Assembly: GCF_000330505.1 (NCBI RefSeq)
Contig: NW_004440113.1
Span: forward strand, 767,636 to 831,635
Source of the DNA: Entamoeba invadens IP1
Lineage: Eukaryota > Evosea > Mastigamoebida > Endamoebidae
DNA length: 64,000 bases
Reading direction: 5' to 3'
Shown: piece after piece, positions 40,380-52,158 of the stretch
Layout: each line of letters begins with the position of its first letter
How positions within the stretch are numbered: position 1 is the stretch's first letter
Notes under the pieces: model-generated
The model's input: the letters and a program-made list of their open reading frames with translations, nothing else
What the model was told of the DNA's origin: nothing
Databases searched by the model: none
Translations under genes and position numbers: made by a program

Positions 40380-43056
40380 TCACTTGGAGTCGCTAGTGTT
40401 GTCTCCTTTGGAAACCCCGAGTGGAGAAGGCGGTTTTCCAATTGATGTCGATGAAGAACGGGCTGTAGTCACTTTCACTTTGGTCTGCTTCGATTTCTTC
40501 TCCGGGTCTCGAGAACACAGTCTCAACGTCGCGTCCAACGCGGCTTTATCGGAGCAATCAGTGTGGCAACAAGCGGGGCAGTCTATATGTGAGTATGTAT
40601 AACCCAATACACGCGAGAAAGAACAAACATGAGCAGTAAAGGCCATTGTGGACAATTTTACCACATACAATACAATTTCTGCCAATAGAGTCAGTTGATA
40701 GGTTGTATCGGTGATTATAATACTCGGTTGGTAATGACCTGAGAGTACACCCTTCTGCAAAAAAGAAGTAATACACTTTACTCAAGTTGGGTTGGGGTAT
40801 TTCAAGAACAGCACCGCCAACCATATCCACTTGTGAATGTGTACAAACAAAGTCCGTTACAGCAAGACTCTTGGTGTTGATTGCTTTGATACACCCATCA
40901 CCAGTACCTATCCACATGTCATCTGCTATGGACGTAAGCGAATTGGGCTTGACTAAATTGAACGTTTTGACTTCCTTCCCATGTAAATTAAAAACAGTGT
41001 TCTTGTCCTGTGAAACCGCCCATAAACTATCGCCAACAGCTTCCATTGCGCCGAAGGAGACTGAAGGCAACTCAGAGATTTGCTTAAAGACGCTTTTAGA
41101 GGTGGGTGGGTAACTAGTTCTTAACGCACCAAAGACCGTCCCAACACAGAAGTACTTTCCACAGATGCACCCACTTTGTATCAGCGATCCTTTGATCGGG
41201 AGTTTTAACTTGAACATTTTGGGTTTGAGTTTTTTAGCCAATTCAAATGTTGCAAGAGATTCTTCAGACAAGACCCACACCGTATTCTTCCCCGGTTTAC
41301 TTCCAATAGCAACAACTCGCTTAGTTAATGTCAAGTCGGTTTCGAGTCGATTGGATACTCTTTCTTCATATACATTGACTAACCCATCTTCACCACCACA
41401 TATCACATGCGTTCCATTGACGTGAACAGTAGTAATTCTAAATTCGACGGGTGTGCTCTCTGTTTCCTTTTTCAAGAAGGACGGAGAGTATGACGATATA
41501 GTGCTCTTCCCCCCCTCCGTCTTTTTGACAACCCAAATATTGCCATTCACTAAAAAGACGTGTGACACCGTGTTCGAGACGTTACACACCATTTCTTTCG
41601 ACTCTATTTTGTCATCCTCTGCTTTGATCTCCTTCTCAAGAGATTCAACCGCCTTAAATGCTTCTCCAGTGTTCGAAGAAGCATCTCCTTTCGAACTCAC
41701 ACCAGGAGAAGGCATGGCAGCTTTGTCGAAATGTGGTGTTGGGAAATTAACGCCGGTATATACCGAGGCTGTTCTGTTCTTTCTTCCACTAATGGTTGCT
41801 CTTAAACTTGGAGCGTAGTTTTCGTCAACTATTTTTATAGGCGCCTTTTTCTTGAATTGGTCTTCGAAGAGAAGGACCTCTTCAAGAATCTTGTCGTAGA
41901 CTTTTAAATTTGTGGGCACTTTTGATCTGATGGCTTCACTCTGTACGGACTTGATGACGTAAAGATTGTTGATTGCAACGTCTGTTGTTAACCCGGCACT
42001 TAACAACACAGCACCCAAAACACTCTTACATTTGGTAGAAACACAGTTGAACATGGTCCGGTGGAAAACTTGGTCTTTCATCATTTCTTCAACTGAATCC
42101 AATAAATCTAAAATGTCAGTTGGACATTCCATAAGTGAAATCGACTTATCAAGTTCCTCTGCGGCTGATTTAAGCTTAAGAGAGGCTTCAGTGCTCTCTG
42201 CTTTGAATGACAAAGTTGGCATATTTGAACCCTTTTTCTTCAAGGTTTCATTGTCCCTTTTCAGTTTGGCCTTTTCATCTTCAAGTTCGGAGTTTTTCTT
42301 CATTAATTCGTCGATGCTCTTCTTCATCTCGCCCATGTTTTTAATGTTCTCTTTGTTACTGTCACGCTCTTGTTTGAGAAGAACAATATCTTGACCAAGT
42401 GACATGATTTTGTTCTCCAAAAGCGAGCGTTGGAGCCGTAAGTCATCCTTTTCGGAATCAACATTCTTCACTAAAATGGCATCCGTCACTTTAGAGCCAT
42501 CTAAAAGTACACGAAAAGTCATTTCAAGTTCGGACGGACCGGCACCAACTCCACTATTCACTTGAGACTGAACGGCGTGGAGTTGTTTTATGGTGTCTGC
42601 GTGGGCTTTTCGTTCATCTTCAATTTGAGTCACCAAGTTCTCTCGCTCTTCTTTCATTTTGACTACTTCTGCTATCACTTTCTTCAACGCGTCGGTACTT
42701 CGCAAAGCTTGGTCTTTACGCGTTTCACTCATCTTTTTGGCTTCAGTCAACTCTGCGTTCAGTTTTGTGATTTTGCGCTCAAGCTCTTCTTTCTGGAAAA
42801 TCGTTGTCCGCTTTAATTCGGAATATTCCTTAATAATCTCTTCAAGCATTTCTTTGGCTCCTCCGCTCGATCCTTCTGAATCAGTACCCGTGGAGTCGTC
42901 GTCTCCTTCACTTGACTTTGTAGAACCCTTTGACGAACTTTTTGAAGAGTGTGATGATTGGTCACTCTCGGAATACTTCCCACTGTAATCGTCAGAAGAT
43001 CCTGGGCTCTCACTTTTTTTGGATTCTTTATCTGCGTCGCCGGTCTTATCGCTCAT
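40380..43056 (-). CDS. coiled-coil, beta-propeller and C1-type zinc-finger protein, two exons
   Basis: About 876 residues. Exon 1 (43056-40629) begins with a Ser/Asp/Glu-rich segment (1-80), a long coiled coil (about 80-190 and 215-285), a helical domain (about 300-420), and a linker. From about 500 to 760 it has WD-like beta-propeller repeats (HVICGGEDGLVNVYEER, IADDMWIGTGDGCIKAINT). A 46-nt intron (40628-40583, GTTTGT...TAG) splits the C-terminal zinc finger. After splicing, H-x12-C-x2-C is completed by C-x2-C-x4-H-x2-C, the pattern of a C1 (phorbol ester/DAG-type) domain, though the first loop is short. Exon 2 ends with a basic Ser/Thr tail. The order recalls JIP- or citron-like scaffolds, but no kinase, RhoGEF or PH domain is visible. 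A membrane-recruited scaffold is the likely role. Confidence 0.7.
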
Positions 43057-43368
43057 AACGGCGGTGTTGTTTTTATTCAAGTTCTTTTTGGTTTTTCTTT
43101 TTTGGCATTTCCCGGTTTATTAGATAAACCACACCGTTTTTACTCAGATAACCAAATCGGTTTTTGGTTTTATCTAACCATAAAAAACCCATTTCTTTCC
43201 GATTTTTATGTTTGAAAAAATCGACTATTTTTGTAATGAAACTAAAAAATGTAGAGTTTTTGGAAAAAGTATCTATATTTTGAAATTTATGTCAAACCAA
43301 TACATTACTTTATTACACCACCTGGGCCCAAATACTCAAAGATTGGAAAAACACATAAGTTACTACAA

Positions 43369-44616
43369 TTATTCGATGTCAGAGTATGCAAGAGAATTCC
43401 AAATTCTGTCTGCATTTACTTTAAGAAAATTCGGCAAGACGCAACACTTTAAGGAAGTAATTTTTGTCAGCGTGCTTAGTGTGTGGCTTGTAAGAAGGGT
43501 ACATCTTGCCAAATTGATTCCTTGCAACTTTGTACAGTTGTTGATGATCTTTTGAAGCCCAATATCAGAGAGTGAAGTGTTGAAAGACAAATTTAGTGTA
43601 ATAATCCCTTTGATTGCTGCAATCCCGTCAAGCATTTCGTCTGTTAGTTTGAGGTAAGTTACATCCAACGACTTAAGCGTCTGAAGTTTTGAGACCATGG
43701 AAGTTTTGACCTCAGTGTATCCAATTGACAACCTTTTTAGTTTAGGCATTTCGGGGAGCCGTGACACGGAACTTCCAAACAAGTCCAGTGATGTGAGCTT
43801 CTCCAGAAAGTTGTACGTCTCAATACAGTTGAAGTCAAGCGCTCTGTTAAATGTCAAATTAAGTTTTTCGAGAGGTGGGAAAGTGGAAAGACATTTTCCA
43901 TGAAGAAGTGGGCAATCAGAAATTGTCATTTCAATGATGTTCGCGTTTTGCAAAGTTCCTTGCAAGGCGTTGTCTGTCAGTTCTTCGTTATCGTTGATGC
44001 TCAGATGTTTCAGTTGAACAAAGCGAGTGAATTGTGAAAATGTATTTTTGTTGACCAATGGTGTGTTGGTGAGTTCAAGTCGTTTGAGATAGGGTGTAAT
44101 GTGTTTTACCTTTTTGAATGCCAGGAATGGAATCGACGACAGCTTCAGTTCTCTGAGTGTCGGGTTGACACATATAAAGCCGTCGTCTTGAAGTGCTGGG
44201 AAGTCGTAAAGAGAAAGTCTTTTCAACGACTGCATGTTGTTTACATTCAAATAAGTGCTGTTCGAAAAGTACAGTTCGAGAGTTGTCACCAAATTTAAAT
44301 TCATCTTTCCAAGCAAGTCGCATGACTTCTGTGTAATGTGCCTTATAGATATATTTTTCAGCCACAGCGTCGTGTCTAAAGAAGTAATCAATGAAACAGA
44401 GATTTCATTAATGGTCACATCAAACATGAAAGGGAATATCTTCCCAATTGAATTCTTGGTGAATAGGGTGTGTTTCAATGGGAAGAAAAACAGAATTTCT
44501 TTCCACCTTTTACAAACGAGTCTGCACGACAGCAAATTTTCGAAGTCAAGCCTTTTGAATATTTCTGTCAAATGCATATGTGCAATTGGCAACGTTTGTG
44601 AGTTTATTATCGCCAT
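43369..44616 (-). CDS. F-box and leucine-rich-repeat protein (FBXL type)
   Basis: Probable substrate receptor of an SCF ubiquitin ligase. The F-box lies near the N-terminus (PIAHMHLTEIFKRLDFENLL followed by SCRLVCKRWKEILF). About eleven cysteine-type LRRs run to the C-terminus (LKRLSLYDFPALQDDGFICV; LTSLDLFGSSVSRLPEMPKL; GIITLNLSFNTSLSDIGLQK). About 415 residues from ATG 44616. An upstream in-frame GTG exists but no ATG, so a small upstream exon cannot be excluded. The substrate is unknown. The gene ends convergent to no neighbour: its 3' end faces the start of the coiled-coil/C1 gene 313 bp away, in the same orientation. Confidence 0.85.
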   Translation of the reverse strand: MAIINSQTLPIAHMHLTEIFKRLDFENLLSCRLVCKRWKEILFFFPLKHTLFTKNSIGKIFPFMFDVTINEISVSLITSLDTTLWLKNISIRHITQKSCDLLGKMNLNLVTTLELYFSNSTYLNVNNMQSLKRLSLYDFPALQDDGFICVNPTLRELKLSSIPFLAFKKVKHITPYLKRLELTNTPLVNKNTFSQFTRFVQLKHLSINDNEELTDNALQGTLQNANIIEMTISDCPLLHGKCLSTFPPLEKLNLTFNRALDFNCIETYNFLEKLTSLDLFGSSVSRLPEMPKLKRLSIGYTEVKTSMVSKLQTLKSLDVTYLKLTDEMLDGIAAIKGIITLNLSFNTSLSDIGLQKIINNCTKLQGINLARCTLLTSHTLSTLTKITSLKCCVLPNFLKVNADRIWNSLAYSDIE

Positions 44617-44667
44617 TTCGTTTGGTTCGTCACCAATATTCAGCTCCCTTCTGTTTGTTCGTTCCAC

Positions 44668-45341
44668 TGCTTCAATCTTATCATTTTTAAAAAATTAAAA
44701 TTAAAATCTTAGTTGAACAAATCGTTTTTCTTTAACATCAACGTGGATATACTATTTTTATAATGAATAAAACCATACATAATAGTATATTTTATTTCTT
44801 TAATTCATGTTTTAAAAAAGAGAAAAGAAAAAGTGATTGTTATTCACAACAATTTAAATGGTTAATTGTGTATAATTTCATTATGTGATAAAGTATTGCT
44901 CAGAGATCTTCACCTTGTAACATTGTATTCACAAAATTATTATTTTGAACCATATGTGTAAAATTTGCGGCAGTTGAAAAAAATAACAAATTTTTTAAAG
45001 TAAGTATAGTTTCAGATAGCATTATCCTTGATATTTTTTACTTGTTTTTTAACTGTACTAGATTTAAGTAACGAATTAACTATACCAACATTTGCAAGTT
45101 TTTTTATAGAAATTATTTTAAATAGTAACATTATAATTTTTATAAATTAGAATATATTCGTTTATATTTAGTAATTATCCCGAAAATATTCAGATTAATA
45201 GTTTAAAGTTTTAGTTTAAAAAAAATCATATATTTTTATTTATAAGAACAGTTTTTATGTACGGAACATGTATAATATATTAATAGTATATCATAGTTTT
45301 GAATAGAACAAACAAAAAAAAGTTGACAAAACGAAGAAATA
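44668..45341. other. AT-rich spacer, nothing recognised
   Basis: No frame, RNA gene or terminal repeat was seen in these 670 bp between the F-box gene and the small gene downstream. Confidence 0.5.
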
Positions 45342-45817
45342 ATGTGGTGGAATTCAAAAATTCAGAAAATGAGAGAGAATCTCGGCAGAACGGGAACACA
45401 CTTAAAAGGGAAACTCGAAAGGATAGACAGACACATAAATGTCCTCACGTCGACGAAGTTGCGAAATGGACGTCCCCCTTCCCGTCAAACTCTTTTGCTA
45501 CGATTCATCACAATCGTCATCATGTTCTTCCTCCATTATCTCACCGGCTGACTTTGCGGTGCCGCCAAGAAACACGAACCCCATATTGAACGATCCACAG
45601 TTTGCACAATACTTACGCTCCCCGACAGACCCGAGGTCTCAGAAGGTCGATGAGTGTCAGTTCGAATGTTTCCAGGGCGCCACTTTACTTTTGTTTTAAT
45701 CTCTTTGTAATTGGAATTGTTTGTATTTTGACTTTCTCAACGTCATCACAAACATTGTCAAACAAAAATCACGTATTTTATATTTGTTGTTATTTTTTTT
45801 CAATTTTGTTAAATTGA
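45342..45817 (+). CDS. small gene of uncertain frame, possibly membrane-anchored
   Basis: A GC-rich island (about 45370-45700) in very AT-rich DNA is probably coding, but two overlapping frames compete. Model 1: ATG 45342 gives 69 residues with a helical middle (LKGKLERIDRHINVLTSTKL) and a C-terminal hydrophobic stretch (LLLRFITIVIMFFLHYL), like a tail-anchored or SNARE-type fragment. Model 2: ATG 45439 gives MDVPLPVKLFCYDSSQSSS-type Ser/Pro-rich sequence. It continues to 45699 unspliced, or, if a 46-nt GTTTGC...AAG intron near 45599-45644 is removed, into a TM segment (YFCFNLFVIGIVCILTF) ending at 45817. I cannot choose between them, and no family is recognised. Confidence 0.4.
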
Positions 45818-46077
45818 AAAAATTTACAATTCAAATTTTTGTGACAAACAAAAAAAGTAAAAATATGTGACGATTTGATAAAAAATGTAATTTGATAAAA
45901 ATGTTTTTCAGTGTTTAAAACAAATGCTAAATTTATGTAATTTTTACTATAAAAAACAAGTTAATTAGTACAGTTGTAACTGGAAAAAAGAAAAAAGAGA
46001 AAAAAGTGAATCAGGGTTTCTGAATTTCACGAAAAGAGAAAAAAACAGTAAAACCCGCGATTTTGGGGGAACGAGAG

Positions 46078-46090
46078 CATATAAAAAGGG
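46078..46090 (+). promoter_or_regulatory. TATA-like core promoter of histone H4
   Basis: CATATAAAAAGGG lies 35 bp before the H4 ATG. It sits in a locally GC-richer segment (AAAACCCGCGATTTTGGGGG), which could hold histone-specific upstream elements. Confidence 0.5.
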
Positions 46091-46124
46091 AAACAAACTC
46101 AAAACAACAAATCGTGATTTAATC

Positions 46125-46484
46125 ATGGCAACAGAAACAGGCAGTGGAAGAGGAAAAGGAGGAAAGGGAGTCGTTCTTGGAAAGGGCTCAAAAGGTGCTA
46201 AAGCCTCGAAGGGAGGAAAGAGAATTCGATCGAAGCCAGGACAACAAGACGCACTCAAGGGAATCACCAAACCAGCTATCAGAAGACTTGCTCGTAGAGG
46301 TGGTGTCAAGAGAATCAACGGACTTGTCTATGAGGAAACTAGAAACGTGTTGAAGCAATTTTTGGAACAAGTCATTAGAGACTCTGTCACTTACACAGAG
46401 CATGGGAAGAGAAGAACAGTGACTGCAATGGACGTTGTCTATGCCCTTAAACGACAGGGCAGAACTCTTTATGGCTATGCATGA
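46125..46484 (+). CDS. histone H4
   Basis: Core nucleosomal histone of 119 residues. The N-terminal tail is longer and more divergent than the usual H4 tail ([20 protein letters not shown], then [16 protein letters not shown]) but keeps Gly-Lys acetylation-type repeats. The fold region is conserved: [60 protein letters not shown] and [11 protein letters not shown], all canonical H4. The extra length (119 against 103 in animals) is in the tail and is typical of Entamoeba H4. No intron. A downstream stem-loop of animal histone type was not seen, so polyadenylation is likely. Confidence 0.95.
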   Translation: MATETGSGRGKGGKGVVLGKGSKGAKASKGGKRIRSKPGQQDALKGITKPAIRRLARRGGVKRINGLVYEETRNVLKQFLEQVIRDSVTYTEHGKRRTVTAMDVVYALKRQGRTLYGYA

Positions 46485-48584
46485 TAATTTTGTTTCTTTT
46501 TGGGTATTTTATTATTTGTTTATGTTGTAAATACATGAAATGCTTCAATACTTTGATTTTACAATACCTTTTATTTATTAAAAGTTTTAAAACAAATACT
46601 TTTTTAAATGGAAAAAATAGTAAAATATCAATTTTTTGTTTTTTATTTTGACGTTTCATCTCATTATAATAATTGCATTAATATTATTATCAAACATAAT
46701 AATTTAAATGTAAGGAATTCACTTCCAATAAACTCTGTGTTAATGTCTGTAACTAATAAATATAATCAACAACACTTTTTATGTTTATTTCGAGTTTCAA
46801 ATTATTGAATGAAGTACTGTATAATATTTTGAAAACATTCAATTTTTATTAATGTGTATAACTATAAACAAATCATTAAATTCAAGTAGTGATTTTCTAA
46901 TAAAAAAAATAAAATAACATTTAAACAATTCACATTAACTAATGAAAATGACAACAGTACAATACATCTTTATATGTTTATGTTTAATAAGCATCATTTA
47001 TTATTCACTTTAAATAACATGTAATTATTATCCATTTTTTTGTTTCTAAGTCTATTATGATATGACAATCAAATATTATTGAATTATAAATAATTATTAA
47101 CAAAATTGTTTACACCTGTGTAAGTTTGTTAATGGAGTTTATTCAAAAATGGAAAGTATTGTTTGAAAGACAAAAATGTCATATCATTACATTTACATAA
47201 TTATTATTGTTGGTATGTTTATGATATTTAATATGATTTACAAAATAATTATACTATGTATGTAAAATATATTATTTCATTCGGCACAAAAAAATATAGA
47301 ACTATTTTGTGCAATATTTTCATACTTTCAAATTTTGATTAAAAATGTGACAACTCATCCATATATTTTATTCTTTTTGTGTATTAATTTAACAACAATA
47401 TTTAATAATACACTTATAAACAAAGCAAGTTGTTTTCATAAAAATTGAAATTTCAATAACAATTGATCATTTTTTTATTTCATTAAAATTATGACAGCCA
47501 AAAAATAAAACATTGAAAAACTGTGGAAAAGTTTTTGAAATAAACGAAAAAATAAAAAACATTATTTAGTAACTTTGCAAAAAGTGTATGAAAAATTTTT
47601 AAAAATAAACAATTATTTTTATGTTTCAATTAGAAGAACAAATATAACAATCAATCAAATTATTATAACCGTTTTTAAACTTTGTTAAACATCAATTTAC
47701 TTTTTTGATCATTTTATTATCATTAAAGTTGTTCTTTTATATTGATATCCTAATCTGCATTTAAATACAACTTATAATTTTATTATAATACATTGAATGA
47801 CATTGGTATAAAAAAATGATACAAATTTTTGATGCGTTTTTCAAACCATTTCATTGATAAATTCGAGTTGATAATATTTGGTAAATTTATGTTAATTTTA
47901 TTAATGTTGACAAGTTATAAAAATGATTTCATAATCATTAAAGATCTCTCAAAAGACAATTCAACACCCCCATTAACACAATAATTATTTCATTATTTTC
48001 AAATATAAATAATAATTTATTTGAAAACTTTTCTGAACAAAGCACTTAACCAATTTAGATTAAAATTTGATTTAAAATATGTTGTTATATATTAATTACA
48101 TTATACAACATTTATTTTTTTATTCAATAATAATAAATCATATAAAACAATAATTATTTTTAAATTGTTATTACATTTCATTTTTAGAATTTTCATTTGA
48201 TTTTAATAATCAAAATTTGCATTTCTATTTATCTTTCAACTATTAATTGAAATATTTTTATTCCCCGGAAATACACACAAAAATACTTGTAATTTACAAC
48301 AAATTATCAAAATTAAAAGGACGTTGAAGAAGTGAAGGGAATAACTGTGTATATTTTCTTGATTTCCCGATAATAAGGAAATTGCATCACAGTTACTATC
48401 TGAGAAACTTTTAACAATTTGGAATACCGACATCATTTTCCTTGACAAAACAAAAACGAAGAATTAATCAACGATTTGCCTAATCTTTATTAAAAATCAA
48501 ATGATTAAAAAATTCATTTTTATTATCCACAGCAAAACAACAAAAACAAAAAAGCTTTGCTAAACATTCTCCAAAAATATTCAA
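46485..48584. other. 2.1-kb AT-rich gene-poor spacer
   Basis: No supported gene. A minus-strand 70-codon frame at 48236-48448 (starting ATGATGTCGG, giving MSVFQIVKSFSDSNCDAISL) reads like the N-terminus of a protein. It breaks off in hydrophobic low-complexity sequence, so it is at most a gene fragment. I searched the ends for inverted repeats and found none convincing. Confidence 0.45.
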
Positions 48585-51500
48585 ATGCCTTGTTTATTAA
48601 ACCTACAAATCTACTTTTACATAATTTATATGTTTATCATCTTGTCACTTCTGATTCTTAACTTCGCTCGATCCGAACAAATAAAAAGTGACCCTTTGTG
48701 CTCTCCTGGATGCTCGTCAAATTGTATGGCTGACTACACATGCACTAAAGATTGCACTGAAAATTATGACAACGACGGTGCGTGCACCACTTGTAAAGTC
48801 CCACAGAAAGGGGAAAATAATTTAACAGTGTTTATTAAGCAAGACGACGTCTGTTACAAGTTTACAAATAAAGAAACTAGCCAAGTTGGAAACAGTTGGC
48901 TTCCACAAGAAGACGATATTACTGAACTTAACCTGGACTCTCCAATAACTTTTAAAATCGACGGGAAGTGCTACTTCGACTTTTCATTTTGCTATTACCC
49001 ACAGAAGTATAGACTTGGGAGGTGGTTCAAAATCAATATGACGCAATTTACTATGGACCACTTTAACGTGTTTCTGACTAAACCAAGGAATGATCCAGTC
49101 GCATTCTATTTTGATGGGACGCACTCCCAGAGAGATATGAAAAGTGCAAAGTGTTTAGTACATTCGTCCCTTCCAGAAACTATGTTTGAGAATGTCCTCA
49201 AGTTTCCCGTTTTTTCTCCTTACAAAGGAGTTGTTGGAAGGGAAAACGATTCATACTTTGACTACTTTTTTGTGAGCATTGATGGGACCAAAGAAGTGAT
49301 AGTGGAAATGGAAATTAAAGAGGAACAAGGCAAACAATTGGTGCCAAAAATAACGATTGAACAGGCTGATGCTGATAGACTGATTACTAATCTTTCAGAG
49401 GTAATGGAAATACATATCAACTTCGAATCTGAAAATTTCTTTGCATATCCCGTTTGTTGTTTTTCTAATTATTAACAAGTCGTGTTGACTGTTAGGCGTG
49501 TATGCCAGGTATATTCATGAAAATCTATGTGTTCCACATTAAATACATTGGTAACTATTACTTATTGTTTGATTCCCGAGAGAACAATCGAGTCAATTTG
49601 ATGTCTGAGTACGTCACAGTGACTGAAAAGAATGGATCAAAGCACAATGACTGTGTGTTCCTATGGGAAGGGAAAATATTCAGTGAATATAATGAAGGCG
49701 TTGACAAGGAAGGGTTTTTAGTTCGGATCAATGGCACCGTCGACAGAGAAAGACAATTTTTAATAGCGACTGAAGATAGAAGAGGCAACTTTACCGTTAA
49801 AGTTCGAGGGATATGTCCTGAGAACTGCAATATGGATAAGGGGTGGGGTCTTTGTAGCAGTTATAATGCTTCTTGTATGTGTAATGATGCGTATGGAGGG
49901 GATAATTGTCATGAAAAATGTTATTACAAAAACAAATGGACTGTTACTGAATATTCCAATTTGTGCTATTTTGGCGTTGTCAATTGTGACCAATATTGTA
50001 AATGCACTTCTGGAAGTACATTTAAAGATCATTTGTGTTATTCAACAGAATGTTTGAATGGCCAATTAGGGCCTTTGGATGAGTGTCACCGTGGGACTGA
50101 AGGGTGTTATGACAACTGTGGATGTATGAATAATATAGGATTCTTCCCTAACGAAAAACATGAGTGCATTCATGAAATGTGTGGAAATGACGAGATTGAT
50201 GAATACTTTGATGCAGATGGAACTTTAATACGGAAAGAAGAATGTGACGGTGGTCCCAATTGTCTTGAAAATTGTCGATGTGAGGAAGGATATGTTCCTG
50301 ATAAAGAAAGCGAACTTGGGTGTGTTAAAAAGCAGTTAGGAGGAGGAGCCATTGCCGGGATAGTTATAGGTGGTGTTGTTTTCTTTGTTATTCTTGTTAT
50401 TATACTTGTCATCATCATTGTGTTTGGTCTTGAATACAAAAAGCAAGACATCAACCGATTCAAAACACAACAACCACGGTACCACTACTACATTAGTGGT
50501 TCAATGAACCTTCCTGGAGGCAAAGGAGAGAAGTACGAAATCACTCCAACCACTTTAAATTTTGGAAATGAGACGGAGGCAACTAACATATTTGAAACAA
50601 GATTTGAACGAATGGAAGTGAAAAACAATAGTAGAAATAAGTATATGATGGTCATTTTTCACACCCCATTTACTCCAAAGTACACATTCTACTTTGACCC
50701 ACAAGTCGCTATTCTAAAACCAAGAACACTCGCTAAGGAAGTCACAACGTATATGACACTGCAATGCTCGTGCAAGATACGAGGAATGAAAATACCATAC
50801 ACCGTCTGGTTCTCGAAGAAAATTACTGTTTTGCGAGAAATTGAGGCGGTTTTGAAAGATAAAACTTTTGAGGAATGGATGCCAAGTGACCAAGTCAAAA
50901 TTGAAAATTTGTGCAAACATGTGGATTGTAGAATGCATGGGAGTATCATCATAGCGACAGACTCGATGAGTTCCACACATATTGATATGGACGAATTAAA
51001 TATGTCCGAAACCCCCATTGCGGAAGGTGCTATGGGTAAAGTCTTTGTTGGGAACTACCGAAGTGTTCCCGTCGCGGTGAAGCAATTTCGATGGGAGAAT
51101 CTTGATGATCAAGAATTTCAGGAGCTTAAACATGAAGTAACACAAGAATGTGACATGATGAGTAAATTGCGGAATCCATTCATTGCGAATTACATTGGTT
51201 CAGTGACTTATATTCCTCAAATTTCAATGGTTATCCAATTCTTTGTGTTGGGGTCGTTGGGAGAGTATTTGAGAGAGGAGAACGACGATTTCATTCGACT
51301 TCCGTACCGACTTAAAGTACGTATGTTGTATGATACAGCTAAAGGAATGCAATTTCTTCACGAGAATCGAATTATGCATTTGGATTTGAAACCAGATAAT
51401 TTATTAGTTAATTCATTGGATACAGAGTCTGCTTGCACTATTAAAATCACAGACTTTGGTACTTCTCGATTTACTAAAAAGAAATTAAAAAACAACGACG

Positions 51501-51913
51501 CGGAGTATAAGGGGTTGGGTACACCGATTTATGCGGCACCAGAAACATTTGTCGATGTGTACACATTCGCAGGTGATGTGTATTCATTCGGAATAACAGC
51601 TTGGGAAGTCTTTTACCAAGAAGAACCTTATAAAACATTCAAATCAATTTTCGACATCAAGAAGTTTGTGGAAAATGGAGAGAGACTTTCACTTGATCGA
51701 GGAATACCACAGGAATACGCCGAAGTCATCGCAGAATGCTGGAGACAAAACTATAGCGATAGACCAGACTTCGACAAAATCACGCGAAGTCTTGTAAACG
51801 TCGAAACAAAATCGCATGGATTTTTCGATTTTGATAGTCAAGTCGATGAAGAAAGAATAGCAGAAGTTATTGGAAATAAAACAGAAAGGTTGAAAAGGTT
51901 CTTGGCAGAGTGA
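48585..51913 (+). CDS. Entamoeba transmembrane receptor kinase (TMK), two exons
   Basis: Receptor-like kinase of about 1094 residues. Exon 1 (48585-49451) encodes a signal sequence (MFIILSLLILNFARS, beginning at about residue 16) and the first Cys-containing ectodomain. A 44-nt intron (49452-49495, GTTTGT...TAG) joins in phase 0 to exon 2 (49496-51913). Exon 2 holds EGF/Cys-rich repeats (ENCNMDKGWGLC, SCMCNDAYGGDNC, CEEGYVPDKESELGC), a single TM (GIVIGGVVFFVILVIILVII), a juxtamembrane beta-rich domain (about 315-500 of exon 2), then a TKL-type kinase domain. The kinase has GAMGKVF glycine loop, VAVKQF lysine, HLDLKPDN catalytic loop (Leu replaces the usual Arg), DFGTSRF, and YAAPETF. All key residues except HRD-Arg are kept. 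The ligand is unknown. It is close kin to the kinase at the right edge. Confidence 0.88.
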
Positions 51914-52012
51914 AGTTTACTAGATTTTATTAAATATATTTACCATTTTGTAACACTTCATTTCTTTTGAAAATTGTAATTTTTCAATAATACAAAAATA
52001 AATATAAACTGC

Positions 52013-52127
52013 ATATAATATAATATAATATAATATAATATAATATAATATAATATAATATAATATAATATAATATAATATAATATAATATAATATAATA
52101 TTATATAATATAATATAATATAATATA
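52013..52127. repeat. ATAAT pentanucleotide microsatellite
   Basis: About 22 tandem copies of a TATAA unit, with one slip to TTATATAA near 52101. It lies about 100 bp after the TMK stop and 31 bp before the 2-kb inverted-repeat element. Confidence 0.95.
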
Positions 52128-52158
52128 TATTATTAATATATGTTATTAATTACTAATA

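Noticed and set aside
46045..46060. ACAGTAAAACCCGCG near histone H4, similar to the MITE terminus CAGTAAAACCTCCC
   Set aside because: There is no TA flank and no partner inverted repeat nearby; it is probably a coincidence.
48236..48448. 70-codon minus-strand frame with a good ATG
   Set aside because: It degrades into hydrophobic low-complexity sequence with no continuation or splice site; kept only as a possible fragment in the spacer entry.
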